DNA of 64,000 nucleotides from the NCBI RefSeq assembly GCF_000247695.1, contig NW_004624781.1, forward strand, positions 7,742,163 to 7,806,162. The letters are read 5' to 3'. The notes below the pieces were generated by a model, which had not been told where the DNA came from, ran no database searches, and saw only the letters and a program-made list of their open reading frames with translations. Of this stretch, positions 41,791-52,752 are shown in pieces (positions within the stretch are counted from its first letter, which is position 1; every line of letters starts with the position of its first letter). This DNA comes from Heterocephalus glaber. Taxonomy: Eukaryota; Chordata; Mammalia; Rodentia; Bathyergidae. The position numbers were made by a program, and so were the translations under genes.

Positions 41791-41960
41791 AGCTGGGGTC
41801 AGTGATGCACACCTATATCCTGGCTACTCAGGAGGCTGAGGCAGGAAATTGTAAATTCCTGCCCAGCTGAGGCAACTTAATAGGATCCTCTCTCAAAATA
41901 AAAAATTCTTCAAAAATGGCCGGTAGAGAACCTTTCAGTTCAACATCCAGTACCACTACT
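41791..41960 (+). repeat. B1-dID dimeric SINE, diverged
   Basis: GGGGTCAGTGATGCACACCT, CTCAGGAGGCTGAGGCAGGA, AAAATAAAAAATTC linker, TCAACATCCAGTACCAC. Confidence 0.72.
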
Positions 41961-41989
41961 TATAATTAATTGATGGATTAATTGAATTT

Positions 41990-42072
41990 GGGGCCAGGGA
42001 TATAGCTCAGTGGTAGAGACCTTACATAGCATTGTATGAAGCCCTAGGTTCAATCCTCACTACTATAAAAAT
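41990..42072 (+). repeat. ID-like SINE
   Basis: GGGCCAGGGATATAGCTCAG, TGGTAGAGACCTTACATAGC, AGGTTCAATCCTCACTAC. Confidence 0.75.
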
Positions 42073-42338
42073 AGAATGATAGATAACCAAATTGTCTAGC
42101 TGCATTTATAGAGCAGAATGGAGCTTTTTTTTTTCTTTAATTTTCTGGAGCCAATCTTGGGGCCTGAATGACAAATAATATGCTCATTCCTCAACTTCAC
42201 TGATTACCATTTTATCTGACATTTCTAGAACAATTCTAGTTATTCTCTGCTGGACAAGTTACTTTCCTCGGATCTGCCCATACTCCTCTCCTTTGTCACC
42301 TGGTTCTTGGTATTAGATCTTTTTAAAAATTAATGCTA

Positions 42339-42549
42339 AGCTGGGAGTGTTTGTACACACCGGTAATCCCAGCACTCTGGGAGGCTGAGCAGAAGGATTG
42401 CAAGTTTGAACCCAGCCTGAGCAACTTAGAGATGTAGAGATCCTGTCTCAAAATTTAAAAACCAAAACCAAATAAGAGCTGAAGACTGGAGATGTAGCTC
42501 GGTGGTTGCCCAGCGTGTCCAAGGCCCTCGGTTGCATGCTTGGCACTGC
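42339..42549 (+). repeat. B1-dID dimeric SINE
   Basis: AGCTGGGAGTGTTTGTACAC, CTCTGGGAGGCTGAGCAGAA, linker, TGGAGATGTAGCTCGGTGGT, TGCATGCTTGGCAC. Confidence 0.8.
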
Positions 42550-42659
42550 AAAGAAAGAAAGAACAACAACAAAGAAACAGAGAAAGAGAGAGACAGAGAG
42601 AGACAGAGAGAGAGAGAGACAGAGAGAGACACAGAGAGAGAGAGACAGAGAGAGAAACA
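42550..42659. repeat. GA-rich microsatellite
   Basis: AAGA units passing into GAGAGACAGAGAGAGA arrays, grown from the tail of the preceding SINE. Confidence 0.95.
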
Positions 42660-43459
42660 TTGGGAGAATCCTGAAGCTGCTGCATAGTGCAGTTCCGGAA
42701 GCCCAGTCCTGGGAAGCTGCCATCCCAGCAGGAAGCCATCACTTCCCAGCAGCCGTTTCCTGATCCCAGGCCCCAGCTGGACAGAAGAAATTGGGCCTTT
42801 GGTGTCTGGGTTCTTCCCACAACCTGAAGGAGAAGCAGGCAGGGAAGAGTGTGGCCAGGGGGCTCAGGCTCTGGTATGACCTCAGGTGTGAGTAACTTCC
42901 CTGGCCTGCACCTGTAAAATACAAGATCCTGGGCTTCCTCCAGAGACAGTTAGCAGCCCCAGGGCACAGCAGTGGAACAAAAGCTGGGATGACAAAGTTA
43001 ACTCTGCCTGCCTGGCATGGCTTGGCTCCTCTCAACATCATGAGACCCCAACTCACAGAAGCAGTATGCATGAAATGCGAAATCGTTACCATGAAAAACA
43101 TCAACAAGCTCAAATTGCTAATTGCAGAGGCTTCGCCGCTGGGTGATACATCACGAGCTTCCTGCCTGCTTTACTGTAGGTGACACCTCCGAGACATGGG
43201 TTACCATCACCTGGGTTCCTTCCCAGGGACGAGAGGCCACTTCTGAGAATACTGTCTCTTCCCGGGGCCTGCAGATACACAAGAATTCCACAGCCTTCAC
43301 GACGAGGTCTGGATCCACAAGAAAGAATGTCTTTTGGAACAGAACCTCTGGCCTGTGAGGATTACAGGTGCCCCAGCAAGTTACTCAGTACCTGCAGCCC
43401 TCTTCCTTCACTCTGCCACTTGCTCCCTCCCTTCAGCCTGAGTCCCAGTTTGTCTGAGC
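42660..43459. other. intergenic, unique sequence
   Basis: No repeat or protein similarity. A short MIR-like hint lies at 42880-42930. Open frames lack splice or start context. Confidence 0.4.
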
Positions 43460-43532
43460 CACCTATAATCCCAGAACTCAGGAGGCTGAGGCAGGAAGAT
43501 CACTACAGCATAGTGAGACCTTGTCTCAGAGA
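43460..43532 (+). repeat. B1 SINE fragment
   Basis: CCACCTATAATCCCAGAACT, CAGGAGGCTGAGGCAGGAAG, ATAGTGAGACCTTGTCTCAG, with the middle deleted. Confidence 0.75.
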
Positions 43533-44178
43533 AAGAAGTTGGAAGGCAGGAGCTCAACCCTTCCTGAGCTCCCAGAAACTCTTTGGGATGTGTTCCTCCC
43601 CTGCAGCCCCTCAGACCCCAAGAAGAGCTCAGGTGCTGTTCAGCCTGGGGTGCCTTGTGTTCTTCCAGGGGTGCCAGTCAGTTCAGAGAGGGTCAGGCCT
43701 CCTTGAGACAGAGCCAGCCACGGAGTCACAACCCCTAGAGGCACCAGCTTGTACACACCCCATGACTCTGGAGCCACCAGCCTCAGCTTCAGCACAGCCT
43801 GGCTGCTTCCCTTCCGACCCAAGGCCAGAGCAGATGGGGAAGGAAATGGGGCCGGGGGGTGCTGACTAGGCTGGATCCAGCCTGCCTGGAGGGAGCAGAA
43901 GGGACTGGCCTTCCAAGTCTGTTTTTGCAGATCAGACAAGGTGAGCACAGACCTCACCTTGACCTTGCAGGAGGCTGGAGAAGGGTCTTGATCAGTTCAC
44001 ACTGCACACTATAGGACTTTCTCCTCCCCAGCTGCCATGAAAGTAGCTGTAGGTAAGAAATGCTCCTTTCTTAAATAATACTCTCCCTTGTGGTTCCAGC
44101 CCGGGAATGAAGCAAGACAAGAAAGAAAACAAAGAGATGTAAACTAAACATAAACAAATGAAACAGGAAAAAAAAATA
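43533..44178. other. intergenic, unique sequence
   Basis: No gene or repeat recognised. Confidence 0.4.
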
Positions 44179-44352
44179 TGCCTGTGATCCTGGCTACTCG
44201 GGAGACTGAAGCAGGAGGATTGCAAATTCAAGGCTGCCCTGAGTAATTTAGCAAGACTCTTTCTCAAAATAAAAAATAAAAAGGGTTGGGAATGTAGCTC
44301 AGCAGCTCAGGGATAGATTATTGCCTAACATGTGCAGGCCCCTGGGTTCCAA
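44179..44352 (+). repeat. B1-dID dimeric SINE
   Basis: ATGCCTGTGATCCTGGCTAC, GAAGCAGGAGGATTGCAAAT, CAAAATAAAAAATAAAAAGG linker, GGGAATGTAGCTCAGCAGCT. 5'-truncated. Confidence 0.8.
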
Positions 44353-44514
44353 ACAAAGCAAAACTAAACGAACACGCCTGATCCTGTATCTCTGTGCTCT
44401 GCTGAACTCTCCTGACACCGTAGCCTGGGGACACAGGTGTCTAGCATGTCCACAGTAACCACTCAACTCTCTACAGCCTGTTACGGTCAAGGGAAGATAA
44501 ATCGTCCATCGAAG

Positions 44515-44700
44515 TCAGGATTTCTCAACCATATTTGGCATCAGATGTTGTGGGCCCACCATGTGCCGCAGAGGATGTTTTACGGCATCTCGGGCCACCT
44601 GCTAGGTGTCAGTGCCAATGTCCCCCAGTTGTGACAAATACATCTGCAGACATTTGTGAAGTTCTGAAGGGCAACAGCACCCCTGGCTGAGAACCACGCA
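44515..44700 (-). mobile_element. MER20-like hAT-Charlie element
   Basis: GGATTTCTCAACCATATTTG, GGATGTTTTACGGCATCTCG, TGTCCCCCAGTTGTGACAAA, TACATCTGCAGACATTTGTG, CTGGCTGAGAACCACGCACT read as reversed MER20. Inferred from memory of the consensus. Confidence 0.6.
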
Positions 44701-44937
44701 CTAGACCCATTCTACTACCCATTCTACCCATTCTAGACCCGTTCTTGGAGATAAGACGTTGTTTGCTTTTCAACAAGCACAGAGTATGAGGAAAAAGACC
44801 CATGGACAGCGGGGTGTGGCCCTGTGCCTAAAACCGGCTCAGGATTTCTAGCAGAAATCCACCCCCAAGAAGCATCCTGGAAGGGAAGGTGAGTGCCTGT
44901 CCTCCTCTTCCTCCTATTGTTGAGAATACAAATGCAG

Positions 44938-45082
44938 AGCCAGCTGTGGTGGTGCACATCTGTAATCCCAGCCCTCGGGAGGCTGAGGCAGGAGGAGTAC
45001 AGTGAGCTCGAGGTCAGCCTGGGCTCCATGTGAGTTCAAGGCCAGCTTGGACTGCATAGCAAGACCCTGTTTGAAAAAATCA
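44938..45082 (+). repeat. B1 SINE
   Basis: AGCCAGCTGTGGTGGTGCAC, CCTCGGGAGGCTGAGGCAGG, two blocks GAGGTCAGCCTGGGCTCCAT and AAGGCCAGCTTGGACTGCAT. Confidence 0.88.
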
Positions 45083-46331
45083 AAATTAAAAAAAAAAAAA
45101 CCCTGTGAGTCATCTCTGACTTCCCTTCCTCCCACATTCACAGAGCCCCAACACCACCCCCCATTCTGCCTCAATAGAATCTACCCCTCCCCTCCTGCCC
45201 CTAGGCCACTGTCCCAGCTCAGAGCCCTGCGGCCCCTCACTGGTCCACCCTATGGCCTGTGCCTGCCTCCTAACACCTCCCATACCTTTTCTCCATCTCT
45301 AGGGGAAAGTCCAGCTTTCTGGGTGAACATCATGACCCCCATGTCATCTCCAGTTTGTCCCTTGGCACCTCTCCCTCCAGAACACTAGACCACCCTGAAG
45401 AACGCTGTTTCTCTGTTTCCTCTGTTTGCTAAACTCTTCCTCCTCTGTCAAAGCCCAGACAAAAGTGACCTCCACTGTGAAGCCACACCTGATTGCCCTA
45501 GCAAAAGCAGTTCTGTAGAACCTGCTCATCTGTCTCCCACCGAGCTTGTCGCCCTCATTTACTGAGTCGGGGTGACTGTCTCCCCCAGGGAGCAACGCAG
45601 GGAGGCTGCTGTTTCACTGTACTCAGAGTCCAGAGCACTTAATGTGATGCTGGCATCCAGCAAACATCTTCAGTACTCGATTACCAACCCCTACCATGCG
45701 GCAGGCCCCAAGCTGGAGGCTGTAACTAAATGATCTCATGGTAGGGCTGGGGTGTAGCTGAGTAGCAGAGTGCTGGGCTAGCCCAGCGCCAGAAAATTGT
45801 AACAAAATAAAATAAATACTCGTCTCATCCTCAACATCTCCCTGCCAGGCATGACCATCTTCCCTGAGAGCAGTGACTACGATTCAGGGAGGCTAGGCAG
45901 CCGCCTCCTGTCACACAGCTTATGCAGGGCAGTGTCACAGGCCAACCCTCTCCACTGCATCCGTCCACCTTAGGATCTGGCCTTTCCCCTCTGCCAGCCC
46001 CAGCCCTGGGCTCCAGGGAAGACTCATGACCAGAACTAATCAGACCCGGAAGGGAGAAAAGTCATTTGTTCTTGTATTCAGCTAAGAAGTTGGGGATTAT
46101 TGTTGTTGTGGGTTTTATTTTGTTTGTTTTTTCAGTCCTGGGGATCAAGCCCAGGGGCTCCTGCATGCCAGGCAAGTGCTCTACCACTGAGCGACATTCC
46201 CGGCCCAGCTGGGATCTCTTAAAAAGGAACTTTTAATAGGAAACCAAGGAAGAGCCAAACATACACACACACTTTTAATAAAACTCCTCCCACCAAGCTG
46301 TTACTTCCTTTCAACTGAAACCAGCAGGTCA
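45083..46331. other. intergenic with dID and MIR pieces
   Basis: dID plus at 45741-45800 (GGGCTGGGGTGTAGCTGAGT). dID minus at 46119-46206 (CTGGGGATCAAGCCCAGGGG, CTACCACTGAGCGACATTCC). Reverse MIR-like stretch 45825-45950. Otherwise unique. Confidence 0.55.
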
Positions 46332-46446
46332 ACCCAGGGTAGTGGTGCATTGCTTGTAATTCTAGCATTTGGGAGGCTGAGGCAGGAGGATTGCCTTGAA
46401 TCTGAGGCCAGCCTGGACTATGTAGGGAGACTCTGTCTCAAAAATT
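46332..46446 (+). repeat. B1 SINE
   Basis: CAGGGTAGTGGTGCATTGCT, TTTGGGAGGCTGAGGCAGGA, GAGGCCAGCCTGGACTATGT. Confidence 0.83.
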
Positions 46447-46768
46447 CAAAAAACGAAAAACAGTAGATGAGTTAGATGGACTCAGAGATCCTTATCCACC
46501 TCCTCCCCCACCCTGTGATTGCATGATGAGTTTTTCAGGGAGAGAGTGGGCTGAATTCTTAGGGGACAGAGGACCCTAGGGACATAGGCTAGAGAAGAAA
46601 GGGAGGGGCAAAGTGGGTCTGCACAAAGGGGAGACCTGTCTCAGGGGCTCCCTGCACCTCCTCTCCAGGGCCTCTGATGGCCCTGACCAGGCTGGAGCTT
46701 GATAGGCCTAGAAATTGGGGTCCAGACCTGTGTGCTTCCTGCTTCAGGAGGAGTTCTGAGTCAGAACT

Positions 46769-46968
46769 CTTGTGGTGGTGCCTTCCTGTAATTCCAGCAC
46801 TCTGGTAACCTGAGGCAGAAGAATCCCAAGTTTGAGCCCAGCCTGAGCAATTTATCGACTTAGTGAGACCCTGTCTCGAAACAGAAGATAAAAAGGGGGT
46901 GGGGGTCGGGTCTGGGGATGTAGCTCAGTGCAAAGACCCTGGGTTCAATCCCCAGTCAAAAAAAAAAG
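46769..46968 (+). repeat. B1-dID dimeric SINE
   Basis: GTGGTGGTGCCTTCCTGTAA, TTTGAGCCCAGCCTGAGCAA, linker, TGGGGATGTAGCTCAGTGCA, GGGTTCAATCCCCAGTC. Confidence 0.85.
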
Positions 46969-46969
46969 A

Positions 46970-48947
46970 GAAAAAAATGGCTCCTAGCCCCTCTCTAGAC
47001 CTCAGCGTGGGTCACCTCCCCTGCTATGACCTCTCAGGCCCTGCCTGGACCCTGTCCCCACTCCTGCCACGAGCCCTTCTGGAAAGCCCCATTGAGCTGC
47101 TGACGCAGGAGGGGAGACGAGCCGAGCCGGGGGCGAGTTCCTGTGAAGCCCAGGCTCTGGGCTGCAGCCCTGGAGCCCCAGTCATTTCCCTTCCCCCTCT
47201 TCCCTGCTAGGAGCCCGTGGTTTCATCACCGCTCAGTCCTTGTCCTTATAAGGCAAGGCCACAGCTGGCTGGGGAGCTAGGCACCGCCCTGGGGCATCCT
47301 CCAGCTGCAGGAACGCGGGGAGCCCCGGGCCCAGCCCCTGAAGTCACACACAGGCAGAAGGCACTCGAAGTGGCCCCAGGGGATCAGTTCCCAAGTCCTG
47401 ACACTCACTTTGGTCTTCTAGAAAAGTTGCTTAAGCCTCAGTTTCCTCTGTTGTCCTCATGAGGCCACTGTGACAACAGGGACCAACAGGCGGGCAGATA
47501 GGCGCTCTGTGACCCTGGGTGCTGGGCTTGATCCAGCATTTTCTACCAGGCTGGCCATGGGCAACCTGGCAGACAAGGGAGGATCTGCCCACTGTACAGA
47601 TGGAGAAACTGGGGCAGGCTTGGCCAAAAGTCACCCCTGGGCCGTTTGCCTGCTGGCTCTTGCAGGGCTAAGGCGGAACCAGGGCCCAGGGTTTGAACCT
47701 CAGTGTGTTTGCCTCCTAATCTAAAGTTATGTGTTTCCTACAGGGAACTTTGCTTTTTGATAAGATTATGACAACAGACAGGAATTTCTGCCATCATCTC
47801 CCTCCCCTGTGTTCCCTCACAGAGCCTCCTGTCACAGGAATCTCCACAAGGGCAAGTTCATGTGGTTTTTCCTGAGGGCCCTATTTGTTGGGAGTAGGGG
47901 AGGCACCGAACCGGAAATTTGGTGGCTCCAGAGACACAAAACGATTCCAGGGCCCGGGCTTGGGTAGAGGCAGAGAGAGGCAGTCAAGACACCACTTTCC
48001 CACCAGGGCCCTCCCCACCCTCGTCCTGGGTCAGATCTAAAGACAGCCACCTTGTGGTGGGCAAAACCCAACCCTGTAACTGCCCACAGGACTTGAGGCC
48101 ACTGGACTCACAGCCTGTGTTCAAAAGGAAGACACCGCTGCTCTCCCAGGCCTCCAGGCCCCAAGCACAGAGGAAAAGTGAGTCCTCACTACATCCTTCC
48201 GGAGCCTGTGGTAGGTCACCCACACCGTTCCCGCCCCCCGCCCCCCGCTGCTCTCTGCAAGGTGGCCCCCGAGAGAGGGGACCCAGTTCCTGGGTCAGGG
48301 TTGGCACTCCCATCATAAAGGAGCCGGTCAAGGGGAAGTGATTCATCTGAGGTTCCCCAGCCTCTGCTGGATGCTCACTCCATATCGCCGTCACAGGCCA
48401 GGCCTGTGGCAGGAGAATTCACGCAGGACTCAAGGTCACAACCACAGTTGATAGGGCCCAGATCAGGCGCTTCCTGTTATACTGGCCAAGGGCCGCTCTG
48501 TCCAGTGGCCCTCAGAGAGGAAGGGCCAGCTTTGGGAAGCAATCCCCTTTTGTGGGTGAGGAAACTGAGGCCCCCAAGACTGAGGCTCATGGGAAGTCCC
48601 CCTGTAGGGTCTGAATTTGGCATGCTGGCTTGGAGCTCGGTCTCCAGCTCCAGGGCTTCCCAGAGCTCTCACAGGGTGCTGGGATGTATCGGGGACCCCA
48701 GGCAAGAAACAGCCCAGACTCACCCCTAGCCAGAGCAGGTTCTTGGGGTGAGAGGCTGCTGGGATCTCCATTTGGATTTTAGTTGTTATAGGAAACACCT
48801 GTTCAGCAAGGCCCCTCAATGGATACTAATTGGGGAAAATCAGGGCAAGGTGCAACAGGTTTGCACTTGGTTTTCAGGTGCCTCCCCTAAATTGCTTATT
48901 ATTGCCAAAAAAATTAAACATATAGTTTAAAAAAAAAACCCAAAAAC
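46970..48947. other. intergenic, GC-moderate, MIR pieces
   Basis: MIR-like pieces at about 47395-47465 (GCCTCAGTTTCCTCTGTTGT), 47575-47650 (TACAGATGGAGAAACTGGGG) and 48540-48600 (GTGAGGAAACTGAGGCCCCC). No coding gene recognised. Confidence 0.45.
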
Positions 48948-49005
48948 CTCACCTGCCGGCAATCACAGGGTCCTGAGTTTGATGCCCAGTACCAGAAAAA
49001 AAAAA
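48948..49005 (+). repeat. ID SINE, 5'-truncated
   Basis: CTCACCTGCCGGCAATCACA, CCTGAGTTTGATGCCCAGTA, A tail; A box missing. Confidence 0.75.
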
Positions 49006-49267
49006 ACAGGTATGTAAGGGGCAGACGGGTGTTGTAACTCCAGATGTGACACTCTGAGGCCCAAACCTACCAGGTAGTTTCCCTGCTGAGTGTCCAAACC
49101 CCAATCTAATCATAGGGAACTTCAAACAAACCCCCAATGTGGAACGGTCTTTTAGAGAGCTGGGAATGGCTAGTCCTGGATTCTTTCTTCAAAATGTCAA
49201 TGTCATGAAAGGTAAAGACAGAATGGAAACATCTCAGGTTAAAGGAGACCAAAGAGCAATGACAATT

Positions 49268-49441
49268 GCCGGGCATGGTTGTGCACATCTGTAATTCCAG
49301 TACTGTGGGAGGCGGAAGCAAGAGGATCACAAGTTTAAACCCAGCCTGGACAATTTAGTGAAACCATCTCAAAATATGAGAAGGAGCTGGGGTGTAGCTC
49401 AGTATAAAAGTCCTGGATTCAGTCTCCAGGGCCACAAAAAG
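49268..49441 (+). repeat. B1-dID dimeric SINE
   Basis: GCCGGGCATGGTTGTGCACA, GGGAGGCGGAAGCAAGAGGA, linker, GCTGGGGTGTAGCTCAGTAT. Confidence 0.83.
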
Positions 49442-49812
49442 CAAGGGGTGGGAGAGAGAACAGTTATATGTAATATTTGATAATACATGGAAGAAAACTA
49501 TAATAAAGGATATTATTGGGTCAAATGACAAAATTGGAACATAAACTACTAATGTTAAATTTACCAACACTGATACACGTACTGTGGTTACACGAGAAAA
49601 GATACCTACTTTTAGGAAACACAGAAGTATTTAGGGGTAAAGGATTATAACTTTCCAATGATTCAGAAAAAGCAAAAAATAAAAAACAAAATGTGTCCTT
49701 GTAAAAGCAAGCGATAAGACAATAAAGATGCGCAGAGTATGTGGGTGTTCTTTGTACTAGTCTTATTCTTGCAACTTTTTCTGTTTAGATTAGTCCCAAA
49801 TAAAAAATGTTT
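49442..49812. other. intergenic AT-rich, possible L1 tail
   Basis: GATACACGTACTGTGGTTAC and TTAGTCCCAAATAAAAAATG suggest an old L1 3' region. Family uncertain. Confidence 0.35.
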
Positions 49813-49960
49813 AACCCTGGTGGTACACACCTGTAATCCCAGCACTTGGGAGGTGGAGGTAGGAGGACTGCTGTGAGCTCAAGGCCGGCCTGGGTTCCAC
49901 AGTGAGTTCGAGGCCAGCCTGGATACAGCAAGACCCTGTCTCAAAAAAATTTTTTTTAAA
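49813..49960 (+). repeat. B1 SINE
   Basis: CCCTGGTGGTACACACCTGT, CTTGGGAGGTGGAGGTAGGA, duplicate blocks AAGGCCGGCCTGGGTTCCAC and GAGGCCAGCCTGGATACAGC. Confidence 0.87.
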
Positions 49961-49969
49961 AAGGGAAAC

Positions 49970-50056
49970 TGGGCTGGGATTTAGCTCAGTGGTTCCACCG
50001 CCTGCCTTGCAAGTGCAAGATCCCGAGTTCGATCCCCGGTGCCAAAAAAAAAAAAA
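49970..50056 (+). repeat. ID SINE
   Basis: GGCTGGGATTTAGCTCAGTG, CCGAGTTCGATCCCCGGTGC, A tail. GGGAAACTG flanks both sides, in the A-rich tail of the preceding B1. Confidence 0.9.
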
Positions 50057-50254
50057 GGGAAACTGTTGTTCCTTATGACACTCAATCCCAGCTCCTGGAA
50101 ACAGGTAGAGTGTGAATTCTACCAGGACTGGCTGAGAATAGAAGGCACCACAACCCTTCTATGGGCTTCCGGCCCAACTATGGGGACGAGGGACACCACT
50201 GACCAACTCCCACCTACTCTACTCCCACATCAATAAAAAGGCTTGGGGCAGAAG

Positions 50255-51720
50255 AGTTCCATAAAAAGGGATTTATTGCCAAACTTCAAGAAAGGCTTTT
50301 CATAAGCAAAAGACACTGCCTCCTCCCCAAGGAGGTGGAAGGCAGCCCCACCCGGCCACCATCTGACAGGGGACACCAAGGCTCCAATTCTTAGATCCAG
50401 GTGACTTGTTTGCTGGTGGAGCAAGGTTCTTCCTAAGAGAAGGTGGCAAGGTTCATGTGACAGTGAGCACCTGGTGACGCTCCTGCTCTCATACAGGACA
50501 GACAGGGGACAGGAAGACTTCGGCCTGGGGAGGCTGCTAGGGGGGTGTGAACCATGGCAGTGTGGCTCACGTCTGCCCCTCCTCCCCTGTCCACAACTTC
50601 CCAGAACAAGGTGACAGTACAGCAAGGATGGCGGTGGCCTGCACTGGCAGGGCTCAGTGGGCACGACTGGTGACAGAAAGGCCGGGACAGGCTGCAGTGA
50701 TCTCCTTCTCCTCTAGTAAACAAAAGTGCACATGCAGAGACCTCCGGGTCTGCCCCCCAACACACACTTGCCCCCCAGCCAGGCTCCACCCCAGGCCCAC
50801 AGGTGCTCCCAGAGCCAGGGACGGGACAGAGAGGGCACTGGGAAGGGAGCAACATGGGGAGAAAAGGCTCCTCCTAATGGGAAATAAGGACAGGCAGCCC
50901 ACCAGGGGCCTGGGCCTGGGGGTGGCCTCGGGGCAGCATGTGAGGAAATGACTGGGACACTACAGCAGTCTGGGCCAAGGAGGAACCAAGAGATCCCACT
51001 GGATCTCACCAGGGAAGCACAGGACGGGGAGGGCATCCTGAAGCCTGAATTGATGAGTTACACACAGCTGTCTGCTTGGTGACACCAGTCCTCCAGAGTA
51101 TGCAAGGCTGAACACAGGCTGGTCCAGGAGTGGACTAAACCAGGAGACCCGTGGGTTCCTCTTCTCCCCGAATCCCCCAGACCTGAGCCTCCAGTCACAG
51201 CCCCAAAGGGACAGGGCCCTAGGAAAGGAAGCAGGCACACGGAGGGCCTCAAGGTAGCCAATGCTTCCTCACTCAGAGGCTTCCCACCGGCTTAGACCCA
51301 GCCGGCCCTGAAGCTGGGCCCAGGAAACTGCAGCTGCGGGAGGAGGTGGTCAGCCCAGGGTGTCTGGAGACCGGGGCTCAGCTGTGGTCTATTCGGAAGT
51401 CAGGAATGTAAACTACTAGGGGTGGGGAGCAGAGGCCATGCCACCCCCAGAGCCCCCAGCACAGTGCCAGAGCCCTGGGATGGTGTGGAACAACTCTGAG
51501 GCACTCAGGCTGAGCATGTGCTCCCGGCCGCAGCCCAGAGCCCTGGGGCAAGGCCAGACCAGAGAGCCACACAGTGACTCGGGTGTCCCTGGCACCAAGC
51601 TGGGCAGACTGGCAGGATACAAGGTCCAGTCCTGGCCAAATCCTACTCACACAATGCCCTCTTAGTGCCCGGGCTGCAGAGCACGTTGCTTGTTGCTCAG
51701 CAGGGCCGGGCCTGAACAGC
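50255..51720 (-). other. PLEKHO2: PLEKHO2 3' UTR
   Basis: SINE-free stretch between the stop codon and the AATAAA signal. Absence of repeats fits a transcribed, constrained UTR. The end is inferred from the signal only. Confidence 0.65.
50272..50277 (-). terminator. PLEKHO2: PLEKHO2 poly(A) signal
   Basis: AATAAA on the minus strand, about 1.44 kb downstream of the stop codon. Cleavage is expected 10-30 nt further, near 50,250. Confidence 0.7.
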
Positions 51721-52752
51721 CTAGGGAGCACTCTTCCGGTACAGCATCACCAGCTCCTTCCGCTTCTCCCTGAGGCAGGGGGCCTCCTGGCCAGGCTCTC
51801 CTGAATCCCTCATTTCCTGCAGGACCTGGGTGGCCTGCCTCAGCTGTTCCACAGCTTGGCTCAGCAGGGTCTCGGTGTTTGCCGGGGGTGACTGGCTGCC
51901 CAGCACCTCGCTCAGCAGTCTCTCTGTCTGCTCTGAGGCCACCTGCACCTCCAGCTGGGCTCGGAACAGCCGATTCTTGGGTCGCCGAGGATGCTGGGAG
52001 CCGTCTCCAAGCAGGTCCCCCAGGGAGGAGCAGCGGGGATGGAACTGAGGTAATAGGTCCTGGTGAGGCTGTGCTAGGGACACTGCTGCCTCTTCTGGAG
52101 CAGTTCCTGGGGTGCCCGAATCTGGGGAGGGCTTGGGGGACTCGGGCCCATCATCCACACCATTCACAGAAATGTGGGCAGCGGTGGGGGCTGAGGGCTC
52201 AGGGGTCCCTAGACTCTGGGTGGGCCCAGAAGCTTCCACCCGGCTCAAGCAGGCCTTCATTTTCTCCGATAAGATCTTGGGTGGAGGTGTGGGGGGCCTC
52301 CGACTCTCCCGGCGGGGGGCGTCTGAAGTCTTCGAACAGGGCCCAGGGGACAGTTCCACACTCGGGGGAGCAGGGGGCTCCTTAGGAGCAGCAGGCTCTT
52401 TGGGGCTGGGGTTCTCCCAGCTCACCTTCAGTTTGTCAGCCAAGGTGTTGATGGGCGGCTCTTCAGACCCACTGTCCTCCTCTGTGGGGTTCTTGGAGTC
52501 CGAGGGGCTCTCAGGCTGGGCCTCGGCACTTGCTGAGATGGGGGTTGGGGGCCTCTCCGCGGCAGGGGGCTCCACGCTGTCACAGAGGCTGGTGGTCTCA
52601 GACTCTGGGGAAGGCTTGGTAGGAGGCATGAGTGCCGCCCGGGGCTGGGGCTGGGCCGCACTGACATCACTGCTGGGCACAAACTCTGGTGGGCCACTGT
52701 CTGGCACATCAAGGTCCAGGCGTAAAAGCCCATCGGAAGCTGCACTGGCGAC
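51721..52752 (-). CDS. PLEKHO2: PLEKHO2 last exon, disordered region and C-terminal helix
   Basis: 1032 nt, 343 codons plus TAG at 51721-51723, after acceptor CCCCACAG, phase 0. It starts VASAASDGLLRLDLDVPDSG. The middle is Pro/Ser/Glu-rich and likely disordered, with RRPPTPPPKILSEKMKA and INTLADKLKVSWENPSPKEP conserved. The end FHPRCSSLGDLLGDG, then LLSQAVEQLRQATQVLQEMR (leucine-heptad helix) and KRKELVMLYRKSAP close the protein as in human. The frame is open upstream past a GTG, so the exon start rests on the splice site. Confidence 0.97.
   Translation of the reverse strand, partial: VASAASDGLLRLDLDVPDSGPPEFVPSSDVSAAQPQPRAALMPPTKPSPESETTSLCDSVEPPAAERPPTPISASAEAQPESPSDSKNPTEEDSGSEEPPINTLADKLKVSWENPSPKEPAAPKEPPAPPSVELSPGPCSKTSDAPRRESRRPPTPPPKILSEKMKACLSRVEASGPTQSLGTPEPSAPTAAHISVNGVDDGPESPKPSPDSGTPGTAPEEAAVSLAQPHQDLLPQFHPRCSSLGDLLGDGSQHPRRPKNRLFRAQLEVQVASEQTERLLSEVLGSQSPPANTETLLSQAVEQLRQATQVLQEMRDSGEPGQEAPCLREKRKELVMLYRKSAP

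Noticed and set aside
42426..42820. Ser/Leu-rich repetitive proteins from 42.5 kb
   Set aside because: Translations of a GA microsatellite.
43180..43869. 229-codon plus-strand open frame
   Set aside because: Includes a B1 fragment (GGAGGCTGAGGCAGGAAGAT) in frame, has no recognised domain or splice context.
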